NCBI GenBank assembly: GCA_964657445.1
Contig: CAZZVB010000001.1
Span: forward strand, 1-64,000
DNA from: LMUY01 sp964657445
GTDB lineage: Bacteria > Pseudomonadota > Alphaproteobacteria > Acetobacterales > Acetobacteraceae
Reading direction: 5' to 3'
DNA: 64,000 nucleotides
The notes beneath the pieces were generated by a model. It did not search any database. It was given only the letters and a program-made list of their open reading frames with translations, and had not been told where the DNA came from. The position numbers were made by a program, and so were the translations under genes. Position 1 is the stretch's first letter; each line of letters begins with the position of its first letter. Positions 24,840 through 34,416 of this stretch are shown piece by piece.

Positions 24840-27722
24840 ATGAACCGCCCCGGCCAGCAATGGCGCAGCCTGGAGCAGTTGGCGGATACGCCGCGGTTCC
24901 GCCAGTTCCTGCAGGCCGAATACCCGGCGGTGACGGATCTGTCGGCCGGGCCGGAGCGGCGGCAGTTCCTCAAGCTGATGGCGGCGTCCTTCGCGCTGTC
25001 AGGCTTGTCCGGCTGTGACGACCCGCCGGATGGCCGGACCGAGGAAGTCCCCTACGTCAAGAACCCGCTGCGCGCGCTGCCCGGCTCCACGCTGCACTAT
25101 GCCTCGGTAGCGCTGGTCGATGGGTTGGCGAACGGCATCCTGGTCACGACGGTGGACGGCCGGCCCTACAAGGTCGAAGGCAACCCCGAACACCCGTGGA
25201 CCCGCGGCGGCACCGATATCTTCGGCCAGGCGTCGATCCTCGATTTGTGGGACCCGGCGCGGTCGCAAACCGTCCGCCACCTTGGCGAGGCGAGCAACTG
25301 GCAGACCGTGCGGGGCGCCACGCTCGGTAGGTTCGCAGCGTTACGGGCTGGCGCGGGCGGGTTCCGGCTGCTGACCGGGCCGGTGACGTCGCCCTCGTTG
25401 CGGGCGCAGATCGCGGACATGCTGAAGGCGTTCCCCGGCATGCACTGGCACACGCACGTGCCGGTCGATCGCGGCACTCTGTACGCGTCGTCGCAGCGCG
25501 TATTCGGCCGGCCGCTGGAAACCCGCTGGCGGTTCGACCAGGCGAGGGTGCTGGTCTCGCTGGATGGCGACTTCCTCGATCCCGGACCGCACCAGGCCGG
25601 CGTCAGCCGGGATTGGGTGGCGGCGCGGCAGGCCTCGGCCAAAGCGGGTGCGCTGTTGCCGCTGTACGCCGCCGGGTCGCTGCCGAACCTGACTTCGGCG
25701 AAGGCTGACTTTACGGTCGCCGCCACGCCGGCCGAGCTTACGGCGGTGGCGCAGCAGATGCTGGCGGACGTAGGGGAGGCTTCAGCCCAGCCTACGCCGC
25801 CCGCGTTGGATAGGTGGCGCACGCAGGTGATGGCCGCACTTCAGGCCAATCGCGGCGCCAGCCTGGTGATCGCCGGCAGCACGGCCCCGCCCGCGTTGCA
25901 GGACGCAGTGCACCGGCTGAACGCCGCACTCGGCAACATCGGCAAGACCCTAATCTACACCGCCCCTGCGGCCGAGCCGGCCGAACCGCTGGCCGATCTC
26001 GTCACCGCCATGACAGCCGGCCAGGTGTCCGCGCTGGTGATGCTCGACACCAACCCGAGCTATGATGCACCGGCGGAATTGGGCTTCAACGACGCCCTGT
26101 CACACGTGCCGCTGAAGATTCACGCCGGCGCGTTCGAGGACGAGACGGCCTTTCGGTGCGACTGGCACTTGCCGCTGGCGCATCCGTTGGAATCGTGGGG
26201 CGACGCCCGCTCATTGGACGGAACGGTCGGCCTGATGCAGCCGATGATCGACCCGCTTTACGACGGGCGCACCCCGGCCGAAATCCTGTCGCTGCTGACC
26301 GACAATGAACCCGGGACCGCCAAGGACATGCTGCAGGCGTTCTGGCAGGGCTCGCAGGACCCGGCAGCCTTCGCGCCGAAATGGGACGGCATGCTGCGCG
26401 ACGGCTTCATCGCCGGGTCGGCGTTTCCGGCGGAGACCGTCACGCCCACCGAGGAAATTGCCACCCGGGCGTCCGCCCCGGCTGCCGGCCTGACGGTGCT
26501 GTTCCGCCCAGACCCGACGGTTTGGGACGGCCGGGCGGCCAACAATGGCTGGCTGCAGGAACTGCCCAAGCCACTGACCAAGATGGTCTGGGAGAACGCC
26601 CTGTTCGTCAGCCCGGCCCTCGCCGCGCGGGAGGCGCTGGCGCAGGGCGACGTGGTGACGCTGACCCTGGCCGGGCGCAGCGTCGAGGGGCCGGCCTGGA
26701 TCCTGCCGGGCCAGGCGGACAACACCGTCGGCGTCACGCTCGGCTACGGCCGCAGCGTGCCGGACCGGCTTTCCACCGGCGCCGGCTATGACGCCTACAC
26801 GCTGCGGTCCGCCGCCGATCCCTGGCAAGCGGCCGGCGCCACCCTGGCCAAGACGGGGCGGCGCGTCGAACTCGCCACCACGCAGGACCACGCCAGCATG
26901 GAAGGGCACGATTTCGTCCGCGTGCAACATGAGGGCGCGGCGCCAGTGGGCGAGACTGCGAGCTGGACGCAACCGACGCTCTACACCGATACGCGCAAGG
27001 AGGACGGCACCGCCTGGGGCATGGTGATCGACCTCGACGCCTGCACCGGCTGCAACGCCTGCGTTGTTGCCTGTCAGTCGGAGAACAACATCGCCGTCGT
27101 CGGCAAGGAGCAGGTGGCGCTGGGGCGGGAGATGCACTGGCTGCGGGTGGACCGCTACTATGACGGCCCGCCAGACGCGCCGAAGACGCACTTCCAACCG
27201 GTGCCCTGCATGCACTGCGAGGACGCGCCTTGCGAAGTCGGCTGCCCGGTGGAGGCCACGCTGCACGACAGCGAAGGGCTGAACCTGATGGTTTACAACC
27301 GGTGCGTCGGCACCCGCGCGTGCTCCGGTTACTGCCCCTACAAGGTGCGCCGCTTCAACTACCTGGACTATTCGGCCGGCGCGTCGCCGCAGGTGGGCCT
27401 CGGCCGCAACCCCTCGGTCACCGTCCGGGCACGCGGGGTGATGGAGAAGTGCACCTACTGCGTCCAGCGCATCGAGGTCGCCCGCATCGACTCCAACAAG
27501 TCCAACACGCCGATCCCGGACGGCAAGGTGCAGACCGCCTGCCAGGGCGCCTGCCCGACCCGGGCCATCACCTTCGGCAACCTCAACGACACATCGAGCG
27601 CCGTCGCCGCCGCCCGCGCCGACAGCCGCAACTATGGCTTGCTGGGTGAATTGAACGTGCGACCGCGCACGACCTATCTCGCGCAACGTGCGCCGCGCCA
27701 GCCTGCGGGAGGCGAAGGATGA
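24840..27722 (+). CDS. actB: alternative complex III molybdopterin-like/iron-sulfur fusion subunit ActB
   Basis: The 960-residue protein fuses a molybdopterin-oxidoreductase-like domain (about residues 45-690) to a C-terminal ferredoxin-type domain. A twin-arginine leader (ERRQFLKLMAASFALSG) starts near residue 42. The iron-sulfur domain has cysteine blocks CTGCNACVVAC, CMHCEDAPCEVGCP, CVGTRACSGYCPYK and CTYCVQRIE...CQGACPTRAI, enough for four clusters. Known ActB proteins keep the fold but lack molybdenum cofactor, and I see no canonical N-terminal four-cysteine cluster in the first domain. It overlaps actC by four bases (ATGA). Confidence 0.95.
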   Translation: MNRPGQQWRSLEQLADTPRFRQFLQAEYPAVTDLSAGPERRQFLKLMAASFALSGLSGCDDPPDGRTEEVPYVKNPLRALPGSTLHYASVALVDGLANGILVTTVDGRPYKVEGNPEHPWTRGGTDIFGQASILDLWDPARSQTVRHLGEASNWQTVRGATLGRFAALRAGAGGFRLLTGPVTSPSLRAQIADMLKAFPGMHWHTHVPVDRGTLYASSQRVFGRPLETRWRFDQARVLVSLDGDFLDPGPHQAGVSRDWVAARQASAKAGALLPLYAAGSLPNLTSAKADFTVAATPAELTAVAQQMLADVGEASAQPTPPALDRWRTQVMAALQANRGASLVIAGSTAPPALQDAVHRLNAALGNIGKTLIYTAPAAEPAEPLADLVTAMTAGQVSALVMLDTNPSYDAPAELGFNDALSHVPLKIHAGAFEDETAFRCDWHLPLAHPLESWGDARSLDGTVGLMQPMIDPLYDGRTPAEILSLLTDNEPGTAKDMLQAFWQGSQDPAAFAPKWDGMLRDGFIAGSAFPAETVTPTEEIATRASAPAAGLTVLFRPDPTVWDGRAANNGWLQELPKPLTKMVWENALFVSPALAAREALAQGDVVTLTLAGRSVEGPAWILPGQADNTVGVTLGYGRSVPDRLSTGAGYDAYTLRSAADPWQAAGATLAKTGRRVELATTQDHASMEGHDFVRVQHEGAAPVGETASWTQPTLYTDTRKEDGTAWGMVIDLDACTGCNACVVACQSENNIAVVGKEQVALGREMHWLRVDRYYDGPPDAPKTHFQPVPCMHCEDAPCEVGCPVEATLHDSEGLNLMVYNRCVGTRACSGYCPYKVRRFNYLDYSAGASPQVGLGRNPSVTVRARGVMEKCTYCVQRIEVARIDSNKSNTPIPDGKVQTACQGACPTRAITFGNLNDTSSAVAAARADSRNYGLLGELNVRPRTTYLAQRAPRQPAGGEG

Positions 27723-29143
27723 GCGTCACCCGGCCCAGCGATCCGTTCATCGCGCCCGGCGAAACCTGGGTTTCCGTAGGCCGGGACATCACCGAGGTGG
27801 CGCTGGCGCATGAAGGCGGCATCCGCTGGTGGATCGCCTTCGCCATTTCGCTTGCCCTGACGGCGGTGCTGGCCGCGTCCGTGTTCTGGGTGCTCTACGA
27901 AGGCGTCGGGGTCTGGGGCAATAACGTCCCTGTCACCTGGGCGGTCGATATCGTCGGCTATGACTGGTGGATCGGCGTCGCGTGCGGCGGGCTGATGGTG
28001 TCGTCGCTGCTGTTGCTGCTCGGGGTCGAGTGGCGCAGCCCGGTGAACCGGATCACGGAGTCGATCGCGCTGATCTCGGCGGTGGCAGCCGGTCTTTACC
28101 CGATCATCCACCTCGGGCGGCCGTGGTTCTTCTACTGGAACCTGCCTTACCCCAACACCTTCCTGCTGTGGCCGCAGTTCCGCAGCCCGCTGTATTGGGA
28201 CGCCATCGACATCATCAGCTTCCTCGGCATCTGCGGCAGCTTTTGGTATATCGGGATGCTGCCGGACCTGGCGTCCATGCGGGATCGCGCGATCGAGCGG
28301 ATGCAGCAGCACGGCCAGCGTCCCGGCGCATGGACGTTGCGGCTCAAGGCGCAGCTCTACGGCATCGGCGCCCTCGGCTGGCGCGGCTCGGTCATACACT
28401 GGGCGCGCTGGCGGCATGCTTACCGGACGATCGCGGTGGTGGGCGTGGTGGTTGTGATCGCCTTGCAGACCGGCGCCGCCGTGATGTTCGCCGGCACCGC
28501 CGAGCCCGGCTGGCATGACGTGCTGTCGCCCGTGTCCTTCCTGATGGCGGCGCTGTTCGCCGGGGTGGGCATGGTCAGCATGGTGCTGGTGGTGATGCGG
28601 GCGGTGTTCCCGCTGCGCAACCTGATCACGCCGCGCACGCTCGACATGCTGGGCATGCTGATGCTCGGGCTCGGGCTGGCGAACCTGTACTGCTACGCGG
28701 CCGAGTTCCTGACCGCGACGCTCAGCGGCACCGATTGGGACAAGGCGTTGATGGGCCGCCGGTTCGCCGGGCCGCACGCGTGGTCGAGCTGGGCGATCAT
28801 CGTCTGCGGCCTGATCCCGGTGCATCTGTTCTGGGTCCCGGCGTTGCGCCGATCGGGAGTGGCCCTGTTCGTCATCGGCGCCCTGGTGGCATTCGCAGGG
28901 TGGGCCGACCACTTCATGATCATCGTCGTCACGCTGCAGCACGACTTCCTGCCCTCGATAGCCGCGTCCTACGCGGTGGACATCGTGGACATCACCACCT
29001 TCGCCGGCACGGTCGGGCTGTTCATGCTGCTGATGCTGCTGTTCATGCGCTATCTGCCGGCGGTGTCGATCGTCGGCATGCGCATCCTGGCGCCCAAGCC
29101 GGTTGCCGCAGCGCCGGGTCCGGCGGCGGTGCATCGTGGCTGA
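27719..29143 (+). CDS. actC: alternative complex III NrfD-like quinol-oxidising membrane subunit ActC
   Basis: The 474-residue protein has about ten membrane helices and the NrfD/PsrC pattern, for example LYPIIHLGRPWFFYWNLPYPN near residue 127 and SPLYWDAIDIISF. ActC binds menaquinol or ubiquinol and, with ActF, is the likely proton-translocating core of alternative complex III. It starts inside the actB stop and ends eight bases after the actD GTG start, so it sits within a tightly coupled operon. Confidence 0.93.
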   Translation: MSVTRPSDPFIAPGETWVSVGRDITEVALAHEGGIRWWIAFAISLALTAVLAASVFWVLYEGVGVWGNNVPVTWAVDIVGYDWWIGVACGGLMVSSLLLLLGVEWRSPVNRITESIALISAVAAGLYPIIHLGRPWFFYWNLPYPNTFLLWPQFRSPLYWDAIDIISFLGICGSFWYIGMLPDLASMRDRAIERMQQHGQRPGAWTLRLKAQLYGIGALGWRGSVIHWARWRHAYRTIAVVGVVVVIALQTGAAVMFAGTAEPGWHDVLSPVSFLMAALFAGVGMVSMVLVVMRAVFPLRNLITPRTLDMLGMLMLGLGLANLYCYAAEFLTATLSGTDWDKALMGRRFAGPHAWSSWAIIVCGLIPVHLFWVPALRRSGVALFVIGALVAFAGWADHFMIIVVTLQHDFLPSIAASYAVDIVDITTFAGTVGLFMLLMLLFMRYLPAVSIVGMRILAPKPVAAAPGPAAVHRG

Positions 29144-29690
29144 CCACAAGCACGCTTCCGGCGCGCCGCTCTGGGGTGTCGCGGCGGAGTTCGACACTGC
29201 GGACGCGCTGATCGCCGCGATCGAGGCCGTGGGGCCGTTCGGCCGGGTCGATGCGTTCTCCCCGGTGCCGTTGCAGGATGCGGCCGAGGCGTTGCGCGTG
29301 CAAACCCGGCCGATCTACCCGTTCGCCATCGCTGGTGCGGTGCTGGGCGCGGCGGCGATGTTCGGCATGATCGTCTATGCGACGCTGGTCTCGTATCGCT
29401 TCAACATCGGCGGCAGGCCGATGTTCAGTTGGCCTTCCTACGTGGTGCCATCGGTGTCATTCGGCGCGCTGACGGCCGCACTCGCCGTGGTGGGCGCGTT
29501 CTTCGTGCTGAGCCGGCTGCCGCGGCTGAACCATCCGTCCTTCAACATCCACAACTTCACCCGCGTCACGGAGGACCGCTTTTTCGTCGCGGTGGAAGCC
29601 CGGGACGCCCATTTCGAGGCCGAGCGGGTGGTGGACGTGCTGAACGCGCTGACCATGCAGCCGCGGCGAATCAGCCTGGTGCCGCGATGA
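29136..29690 (+). CDS. actD: alternative complex III subunit ActD (DUF3341)
   Basis: The 184-residue protein has the DUF3341 layout: a soluble N-terminus (LWGVAAEFDTADALIAAI), then two membrane helices at about residues 80-155, separated by the conserved NIGGRPMFSWPSYVVPSV. The C-terminal segment HNFTRVTEDRFFVAV is also typical. ActD is a structural membrane subunit. The start is taken as GTG at 29136, overlapping the actC stop by eight bases; an ATG further upstream would lie deep inside actC. Confidence 0.9.
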   Translation: MADHKHASGAPLWGVAAEFDTADALIAAIEAVGPFGRVDAFSPVPLQDAAEALRVQTRPIYPFAIAGAVLGAAAMFGMIVYATLVSYRFNIGGRPMFSWPSYVVPSVSFGALTAALAVVGAFFVLSRLPRLNHPSFNIHNFTRVTEDRFFVAVEARDAHFEAERVVDVLNALTMQPRRISLVPR

Positions 29691-30214
29691 AGGCGCTGCT
29701 CGGGCTATGTGCAGTCCTGGCGCTCGCCGGCTGCAAGCGCTCGGACATGTACACCCAGGACTATAAGAAGACCTGGGACAGCTCCGCCTTCTTCAAGGAT
29801 GGCAAGTCGATGCGCCCGCTGGTGGCCGGCACGCAGGCTCGGGACGTGCCCAACGTTGCGGCGGCGGAACCGGCCAGGATCGACCAGGCGATGCTGGAGC
29901 GCGGGCAGCAGCGCTTCAACATCTTCTGCACGCCCTGCCACGGCGTCGCCGGCAATGGCCAGGGCATGATCGTCCAGCGCGGGTTCGCGCAACCGCCATC
30001 GTTTGTCGAGGGCGATTTGCGCACCGCCAAGGCCGAGGTGTTCTACAACGCCATCACCAACGGCTACGGCGCGATGTACAGCTTCGCCGACCGGGTGGCG
30101 CCGACCGACCGCTGGGCGATCGTCGCCTATATCCGCGCCCTCCAGCTCAGCCAGAACGCCGACCCGGCGTCGCTCCCGGCCTCCGACCGCGCGCAGTTGG
30201 AGGCGGCCAAGTAA
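29687..30214 (+). CDS. actE: alternative complex III monohaem cytochrome c subunit ActE
   Basis: The 175-residue protein has a lipoprotein signal (LCAVLALAGC) and one haem c site, C81-T-P-C84-H85. A later GYGAMYSFADRV segment probably supplies the axial Met. ActE takes electrons from ActA and passes them to the oxidase. Its ATG overlaps the actD stop (ATGA), and actF begins directly after its stop. Confidence 0.92.
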   Translation: MKALLGLCAVLALAGCKRSDMYTQDYKKTWDSSAFFKDGKSMRPLVAGTQARDVPNVAAAEPARIDQAMLERGQQRFNIFCTPCHGVAGNGQGMIVQRGFAQPPSFVEGDLRTAKAEVFYNAITNGYGAMYSFADRVAPTDRWAIVAYIRALQLSQNADPASLPASDRAQLEAAK

Positions 30215-31231
30215 ATGCGCGCGGCATTGCTCGCTTTGCTGGCGGGGCTGCTTGCCTCGGCTGGCTGGATCGCGATGGCAGCGGCGCAGGCCGATGTCAT
30301 GCCGTCCTACCTGGCCGCCTGGCTGTTCTGGATAGCGGTCCCGATGGGCGCTTTGCCCGTGGTGATGGCGCTGGAAGCGCTGGGCGCGAGTGAATGGGGC
30401 ATGTTGCCGGTGCTGCGCCGGGCCTTGCTGCTGTTGCCGGCCGGGTCGGTGTTCGCGATCCCCGTGCTGATGCGCACGCAAACGCTGTTCCGCCGGCCCG
30501 GCGTGGCCGATCCGCTGCCGGCGGACTGGATGGCGCCGGGCTTCTTCATCGGCCGGGCGATCGTCATCCTGGTGGTGCTGTCGCTGCTGGCCGTGCTGTT
30601 CAGCCGGACGCCGGGTGCGCCGCGGCGAGGCATGGCCGTGCTCGGCCTGTTGCTGCATGTCAGCCTGGCCAGCGTCGCCGCGGTGGATTGGGTGATGGCG
30701 TTGCAGCCCGGGATCGGCTCGTCCGGCTTTGGCCTGCTGCTGATCTCCTCGCAGATCGGCGTGGCGGCGTGCCTGGCCGCCTTCCTGCTCGCCGTGAGGA
30801 CGCGGGGCGTGCTGCTGCCGCAAGGGCTGGGCGTGCTGCTGGCGGTGCTGCTGGCTGGCTGGGGCTTCCTGCACTTCACGCAATACCTGGTGGTCTGGTC
30901 GGCCAACCTGCCGAAGGAGATCACCTGGTATCAGGCGCGCACGCCGGGTCTCGGCATCCCGATGGTGTGGTTTGCGATCGCGGCCACGCTGATCGCCGTC
31001 GCCACGCTGCCGTCCGGGCTGGCGCGCATCCCCGCGGTCATGGCGAGCCTGGCGGCGATGCTGCTGCTGGTCCATCTCGGGGAGACGATCTGGCTGGTCG
31101 TTCCGGCCTTTCGCGGGGCGTTCGGGCTGTCGCTGCCGGACATCCTGGCCGTGATCGGATTGGGCGGGTTGCTGTGCACGCTGTTGCTGGCCGAACCCGA
31201 TACACGCCGGAGGACCCGTGCGGCCGTCTGA
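30215..31231 (+). CDS. actF: alternative complex III integral membrane subunit ActF
   Basis: The 338-residue protein has nine or ten hydrophobic helices. It shows family features of ActF such as HFTQYLVVWSANLPKEITWY near residue 215 and the repeated GMLPVLRRALLLLP pattern. ActF is the second NrfD-like membrane subunit that faces ActC. It is shorter than many ActF proteins (about 400 residues), mostly at the N-terminus. It starts directly after the actE stop and overlaps the following small gene by 14 bases. Confidence 0.88.
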   Translation: MRAALLALLAGLLASAGWIAMAAAQADVMPSYLAAWLFWIAVPMGALPVVMALEALGASEWGMLPVLRRALLLLPAGSVFAIPVLMRTQTLFRRPGVADPLPADWMAPGFFIGRAIVILVVLSLLAVLFSRTPGAPRRGMAVLGLLLHVSLASVAAVDWVMALQPGIGSSGFGLLLISSQIGVAACLAAFLLAVRTRGVLLPQGLGVLLAVLLAGWGFLHFTQYLVVWSANLPKEITWYQARTPGLGIPMVWFAIAATLIAVATLPSGLARIPAVMASLAAMLLLVHLGETIWLVVPAFRGAFGLSLPDILAVIGLGGLLCTLLLAEPDTRRRTRAAV

Positions 31232-31781
31232 GATCGGCGCGCCGGGCCGCTCGAGCCCGGCCGGCTGGCTGGCGCGGGGCGCGATGGTGTTCGGCAGCGT
31301 GGCGATGGCGCTGCGGCTGGCCCTGCCGCGGCCGTCGCCGGAGCCGCAGCCAGACCCGGCCGAGCTGGATGACACGGCCAAGGCGGGGCGCGGCATCCCG
31401 GGGCCCGCGGCGAGCCCGGCCGCGCGTCGCGCCGGCCACGAGACCGCGGACATGAGCGCCACCGTCATGGCGCGCTACTTTGCGCTGCTGGCCGTCGTCG
31501 CGGTGACAGTCGTGCTGGGCATGAGCTGGTTGAGCCATACCGTGGCCACCGCCGGCAAAGCCGCACGGGCAAAGCTGACGGTCCAGCAGTTGACCCATCC
31601 CGCTCCGCCAGCGCCGGGCCTGCAATCGGACCCCGTGAAGGAGCTTGCCGATCTGCGTGGCACGCAGGGCGCGCTGCTGCATGGCTACGCATGGCTTGGA
31701 GACGCCCATGACCGAGCCCGGATCCCAGTCGATCGTGCGATGGCCTTGATGGTGGGGCATCCCCTGGATACCGCGCCATGA
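31218..31781 (+). CDS. uncharacterised single-span membrane protein between actF and coxB
   Basis: The 187-residue product (GTG start at 31218) has a hydrophobic patch near residues 20-38 and a clear membrane helix at about 85-105 (ARYFALLAVVAVTVVLGM). A periplasmic C-terminal tail contains KELADLRGTQGALLHGYAW, then RIPVDRAMALM. From memory, a similar motif (a short LR...LLxSYGWVD segment followed by RIPIxRAM) recurs in small proteins encoded beside respiratory complexes in other phyla. It overlaps actF by 14 bases and coxB by four (ATGA), so it is made with both complexes. A link or assembly role between alternative complex III and the oxidase is inference. Confidence 0.75.
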   Translation: MRPSEIGAPGRSSPAGWLARGAMVFGSVAMALRLALPRPSPEPQPDPAELDDTAKAGRGIPGPAASPAARRAGHETADMSATVMARYFALLAVVAVTVVLGMSWLSHTVATAGKAARAKLTVQQLTHPAPPAPGLQSDPVKELADLRGTQGALLHGYAWLGDAHDRARIPVDRAMALMVGHPLDTAP

Positions 31782-32734
31782 GCCCCGGCGATTATCCGCT
31801 TGCGATCTGGCCGCCCGCAGCATCCCCCAGCGCGGTGCAGACGGACCATCTGATCTGGGCGTTCACCCTGCTGACCCTGCTGCTGGTGGTGCCGATCTTC
31901 ATCGGCATCACCATCTTCGCCGTCCGTTACCGGCAAGGCCGCGAGGTGAACCGCGGCTTCACCGAGGATCGCGACCGCTACCTCGAACTCGGCTGGATGA
32001 TCATCCCGTTCGTGCTGACGCTGATCTTCTTCGTGTGGGGCGCGCAGATGTTCATCGTCCACAAGAACCCGCCCGGCAACGCGACCCGGATCGAGGCGAT
32101 CGGACGGCAATGGATGTGGAAGTTCCAGCATCCTGGCGGGCAGGCCGAGATCAACGACCTTCACGTGCCGGTCGGCGAGCCGGTCGTGATCAACATGATC
32201 AGCCAGGACGTGATCCACTCCCTGTACATCCCAGCGATGCGCATCCAGATGGAAACGCTGCCCGGCCGCTACACCCAGGTCTGGTTCCAGGCCGACCGGC
32301 CGGGCGTATACCGGATCCTCTGCAGCGAGTTTTGCGGCACCGACCACTCTGTCATGGGCGGGCTGTTGACGGTGATGACGCCGTCCGACTACGCCGATTG
32401 GCTGTCCCATGCGGGCAGCATGGGTACGCTGGCCGAAGCCGGCAAACGGCTGTTCTCGTCGTATGGCTGCAGCGGCTGCCATGAGGCCGGCAGCACGGTG
32501 CGGGCGCCCTCCCTGGCCGGGCTGTCCGGATCGCAGGTGCCGCTGGAGGCGGGCGGGACGATCACCGCGGACGACACCTATCTGCACGACAAAATCCTCA
32601 ACCCCGACGACCATAAGATCGCCGGCTACAAGCAGGTGATGCCGATCTTCAAGGGCGTGATTCCGGAAGACGAGATGACCCGGCTGATCGCCTACATTAA
32701 ATCCGGCGCCAAAACGGCGGAGCTAGCACCATGA
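31778..32734 (+). CDS. coxB: cytochrome c oxidase subunit II with fused cytochrome c (caa3 type)
   Basis: The 318-residue protein has two N-terminal membrane helices. A cupredoxin domain follows with the complete CuA site C182-S-E-F-C186-G-T-D-H190-S-V-M193. A C-terminal cytochrome c domain has haem site C231-S-G-C234-H235 and a late Met (KQVMPIF). This fusion defines caa3-type oxidases. It accepts electrons, probably from ActE, and feeds subunit I. It overlaps both neighbours by four bases. Confidence 0.95.
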   Translation: MSPGDYPLAIWPPAASPSAVQTDHLIWAFTLLTLLLVVPIFIGITIFAVRYRQGREVNRGFTEDRDRYLELGWMIIPFVLTLIFFVWGAQMFIVHKNPPGNATRIEAIGRQWMWKFQHPGGQAEINDLHVPVGEPVVINMISQDVIHSLYIPAMRIQMETLPGRYTQVWFQADRPGVYRILCSEFCGTDHSVMGGLLTVMTPSDYADWLSHAGSMGTLAEAGKRLFSSYGCSGCHEAGSTVRAPSLAGLSGSQVPLEAGGTITADDTYLHDKILNPDDHKIAGYKQVMPIFKGVIPEDEMTRLIAYIKSGAKTAELAP

Positions 32735-34416
32735 GCCCCCTCGACACCTCGCTACGAGACCCGGCGACTCCGCCCTCCACCATCGGCCGCCCGCCGGACT
32801 ACATGCACGAGGCGAACACGCTGAAGTCGTGGTTCTTCACCACGGACCACAAGCGGATCGGCCTGCTGTACCTGACCACCATCACCGCCTTCTTCGTCAT
32901 CGGCGCCATCGCCGCCGGGCTGGTGCGGTTGTCGCTGGTGGTGCCGAACGGGCAGATCTTCACCAGCGATACCTACAACAAGCTGTTCACCATCCACGGC
33001 GTGGTGATGGTCTGGTTCTTCCTTATTCCGTCTATTCCCTCGACCTTCGGCAACTTCCTGATCCCGATCATGATCGGGACGAAAGACCTCGCCTTCCCGC
33101 GGCTGAACCTGCTCAGCTACTACGTCTTCGTCGGCGGCGCGCTGTTCACCCTGGCCGACCTGATCATCGGCGGCGTGGATACGGGATGGACGTTCTATGC
33201 CCCATACAGCACGACGTTCAGCAACACCTTCGTCATCCCGGCGCTGCTGGGCGTGATCGTCGTAGGATTTTCCTCAATCCTGACGGGGCTGAACTTCGTC
33301 GTCACCATCCACACCATGCGTGCGCCGGGCATGACGTGGTTCCGCTTGCCGATCTTCGTCTGGACGCATTATGCGGTCAGCCTGATCTTCCTGCTGGCGA
33401 CCCCCGTCATCACCATCGCGCTGATCCTGCTGGTAATGGAACGTGCGTTCGGCATCGGCATCTTCGACCCCGCACTCGGCGGCGACCCGGTGCTGTTCGA
33501 GCATCTGTTCTGGTTCTACTCGCACCCGGCGGTGTACATCATGGTGCTGCCGGGCATGGGGGTGATCAGTGAGATCGTGCCCGCATTCGCGCAGAAGAAG
33601 CTGTTCGGCTACCGCTTCGTCGCCTACGCCAGCATCGGCCTGGCCACCATCACCTTCTTCGTGTGGGGCCACCACATGTTCGTCAATGGCGAGAGCGACA
33701 CGGCGGCGCTCGTGTTCTCCCTGCTGAGCTTCGCCGTCGCCGTGCCGTCCGCGGTAAAAGTGTACAACTGGACCGCCACGATCTATAAAGGCAGCATCCG
33801 CCTGCAAACGCCGATGCTGTACGCGATGGGCTATATCGGGCTCTTCGTGCTCGGCGGGCTGACGGGGCTGTTCCTCGCGACGCTGTCCATCAACGAGCAT
33901 ACGCACGGCACCTACTTCGTGGTGGCGCATTTCCACTACATCATGGTCGGCGGCACGGTGCTCGCCTTCCTGGGCGGGCTGCATTACTGGTGGCCGAAAT
34001 TCACCGGCCGCATGTATCCGGAAGCCTGGGGCGCCGTCTCCGCCCTGTTCATCTTCATCGGCTTCAACGTCACCTTCTTTCCGCAATTCCTGCTCGGCTA
34101 TCTGGGGATGCCGCGGCGCTATCATGACTATCCGCCGGAGTTCCAGTTGCTGAACGTGCTCAGCTCGGCCGGCGCCACCATCCTCGCGGCGGGCTACATC
34201 TTTCCGATGGTGTACCTGATCTGGTCACTTTGGTACGGCAAGAAGGCGCCGGCCAATCCGTGGAACGCCAAGGGGCTGGAGTGGACGACCAGTTCGCCCC
34301 CGCCGGCGCATAACTTCCTGACCCCGCCGGTGGTGGACTTTGAGCCGTACGACTATCCGCACCGCACGCCGGAGCGCAAGCAGAAGGCCGAGCAGGCGCA
34401 GCCCGATGCCGGCTGA
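32731..34416 (+). CDS. ctaD: cytochrome c oxidase subunit I
   Basis: The 561-residue protein has twelve membrane helices and the complete haem-copper set: the haem a ligand in TIHGVVMVWFF, the CuB/cross-linked Tyr motif H265-P-A-V-Y269, HH in WGHHMFVNG, and the haem ligands H400 and H402 in VVAHFHYIMVGG. SINEHTHGTYFV with Glu/Thr of the proton channels is present. It reduces oxygen to water and pumps protons as the core of the caa3 oxidase. Confidence 0.97.
   Translation: MSPLDTSLRDPATPPSTIGRPPDYMHEANTLKSWFFTTDHKRIGLLYLTTITAFFVIGAIAAGLVRLSLVVPNGQIFTSDTYNKLFTIHGVVMVWFFLIPSIPSTFGNFLIPIMIGTKDLAFPRLNLLSYYVFVGGALFTLADLIIGGVDTGWTFYAPYSTTFSNTFVIPALLGVIVVGFSSILTGLNFVVTIHTMRAPGMTWFRLPIFVWTHYAVSLIFLLATPVITIALILLVMERAFGIGIFDPALGGDPVLFEHLFWFYSHPAVYIMVLPGMGVISEIVPAFAQKKLFGYRFVAYASIGLATITFFVWGHHMFVNGESDTAALVFSLLSFAVAVPSAVKVYNWTATIYKGSIRLQTPMLYAMGYIGLFVLGGLTGLFLATLSINEHTHGTYFVVAHFHYIMVGGTVLAFLGGLHYWWPKFTGRMYPEAWGAVSALFIFIGFNVTFFPQFLLGYLGMPRRYHDYPPEFQLLNVLSSAGATILAAGYIFPMVYLIWSLWYGKKAPANPWNAKGLEWTTSSPPPAHNFLTPPVVDFEPYDYPHRTPERKQKAEQAQPDAG

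Noticed and set aside
27674..29197. 507-codon frame opposite actC
   Set aside because: It is antisense to a multi-helix membrane subunit and consists of His/Arg/Gln-rich shadow sequence.
27719..31231. NrfD-like subunits as a polysulfide or nitrite reductase
   Set aside because: The pentahaem ActA, the fused ActB, the DUF3341 ActD, the monohaem ActE and the adjoining oxidase show that this is alternative complex III.
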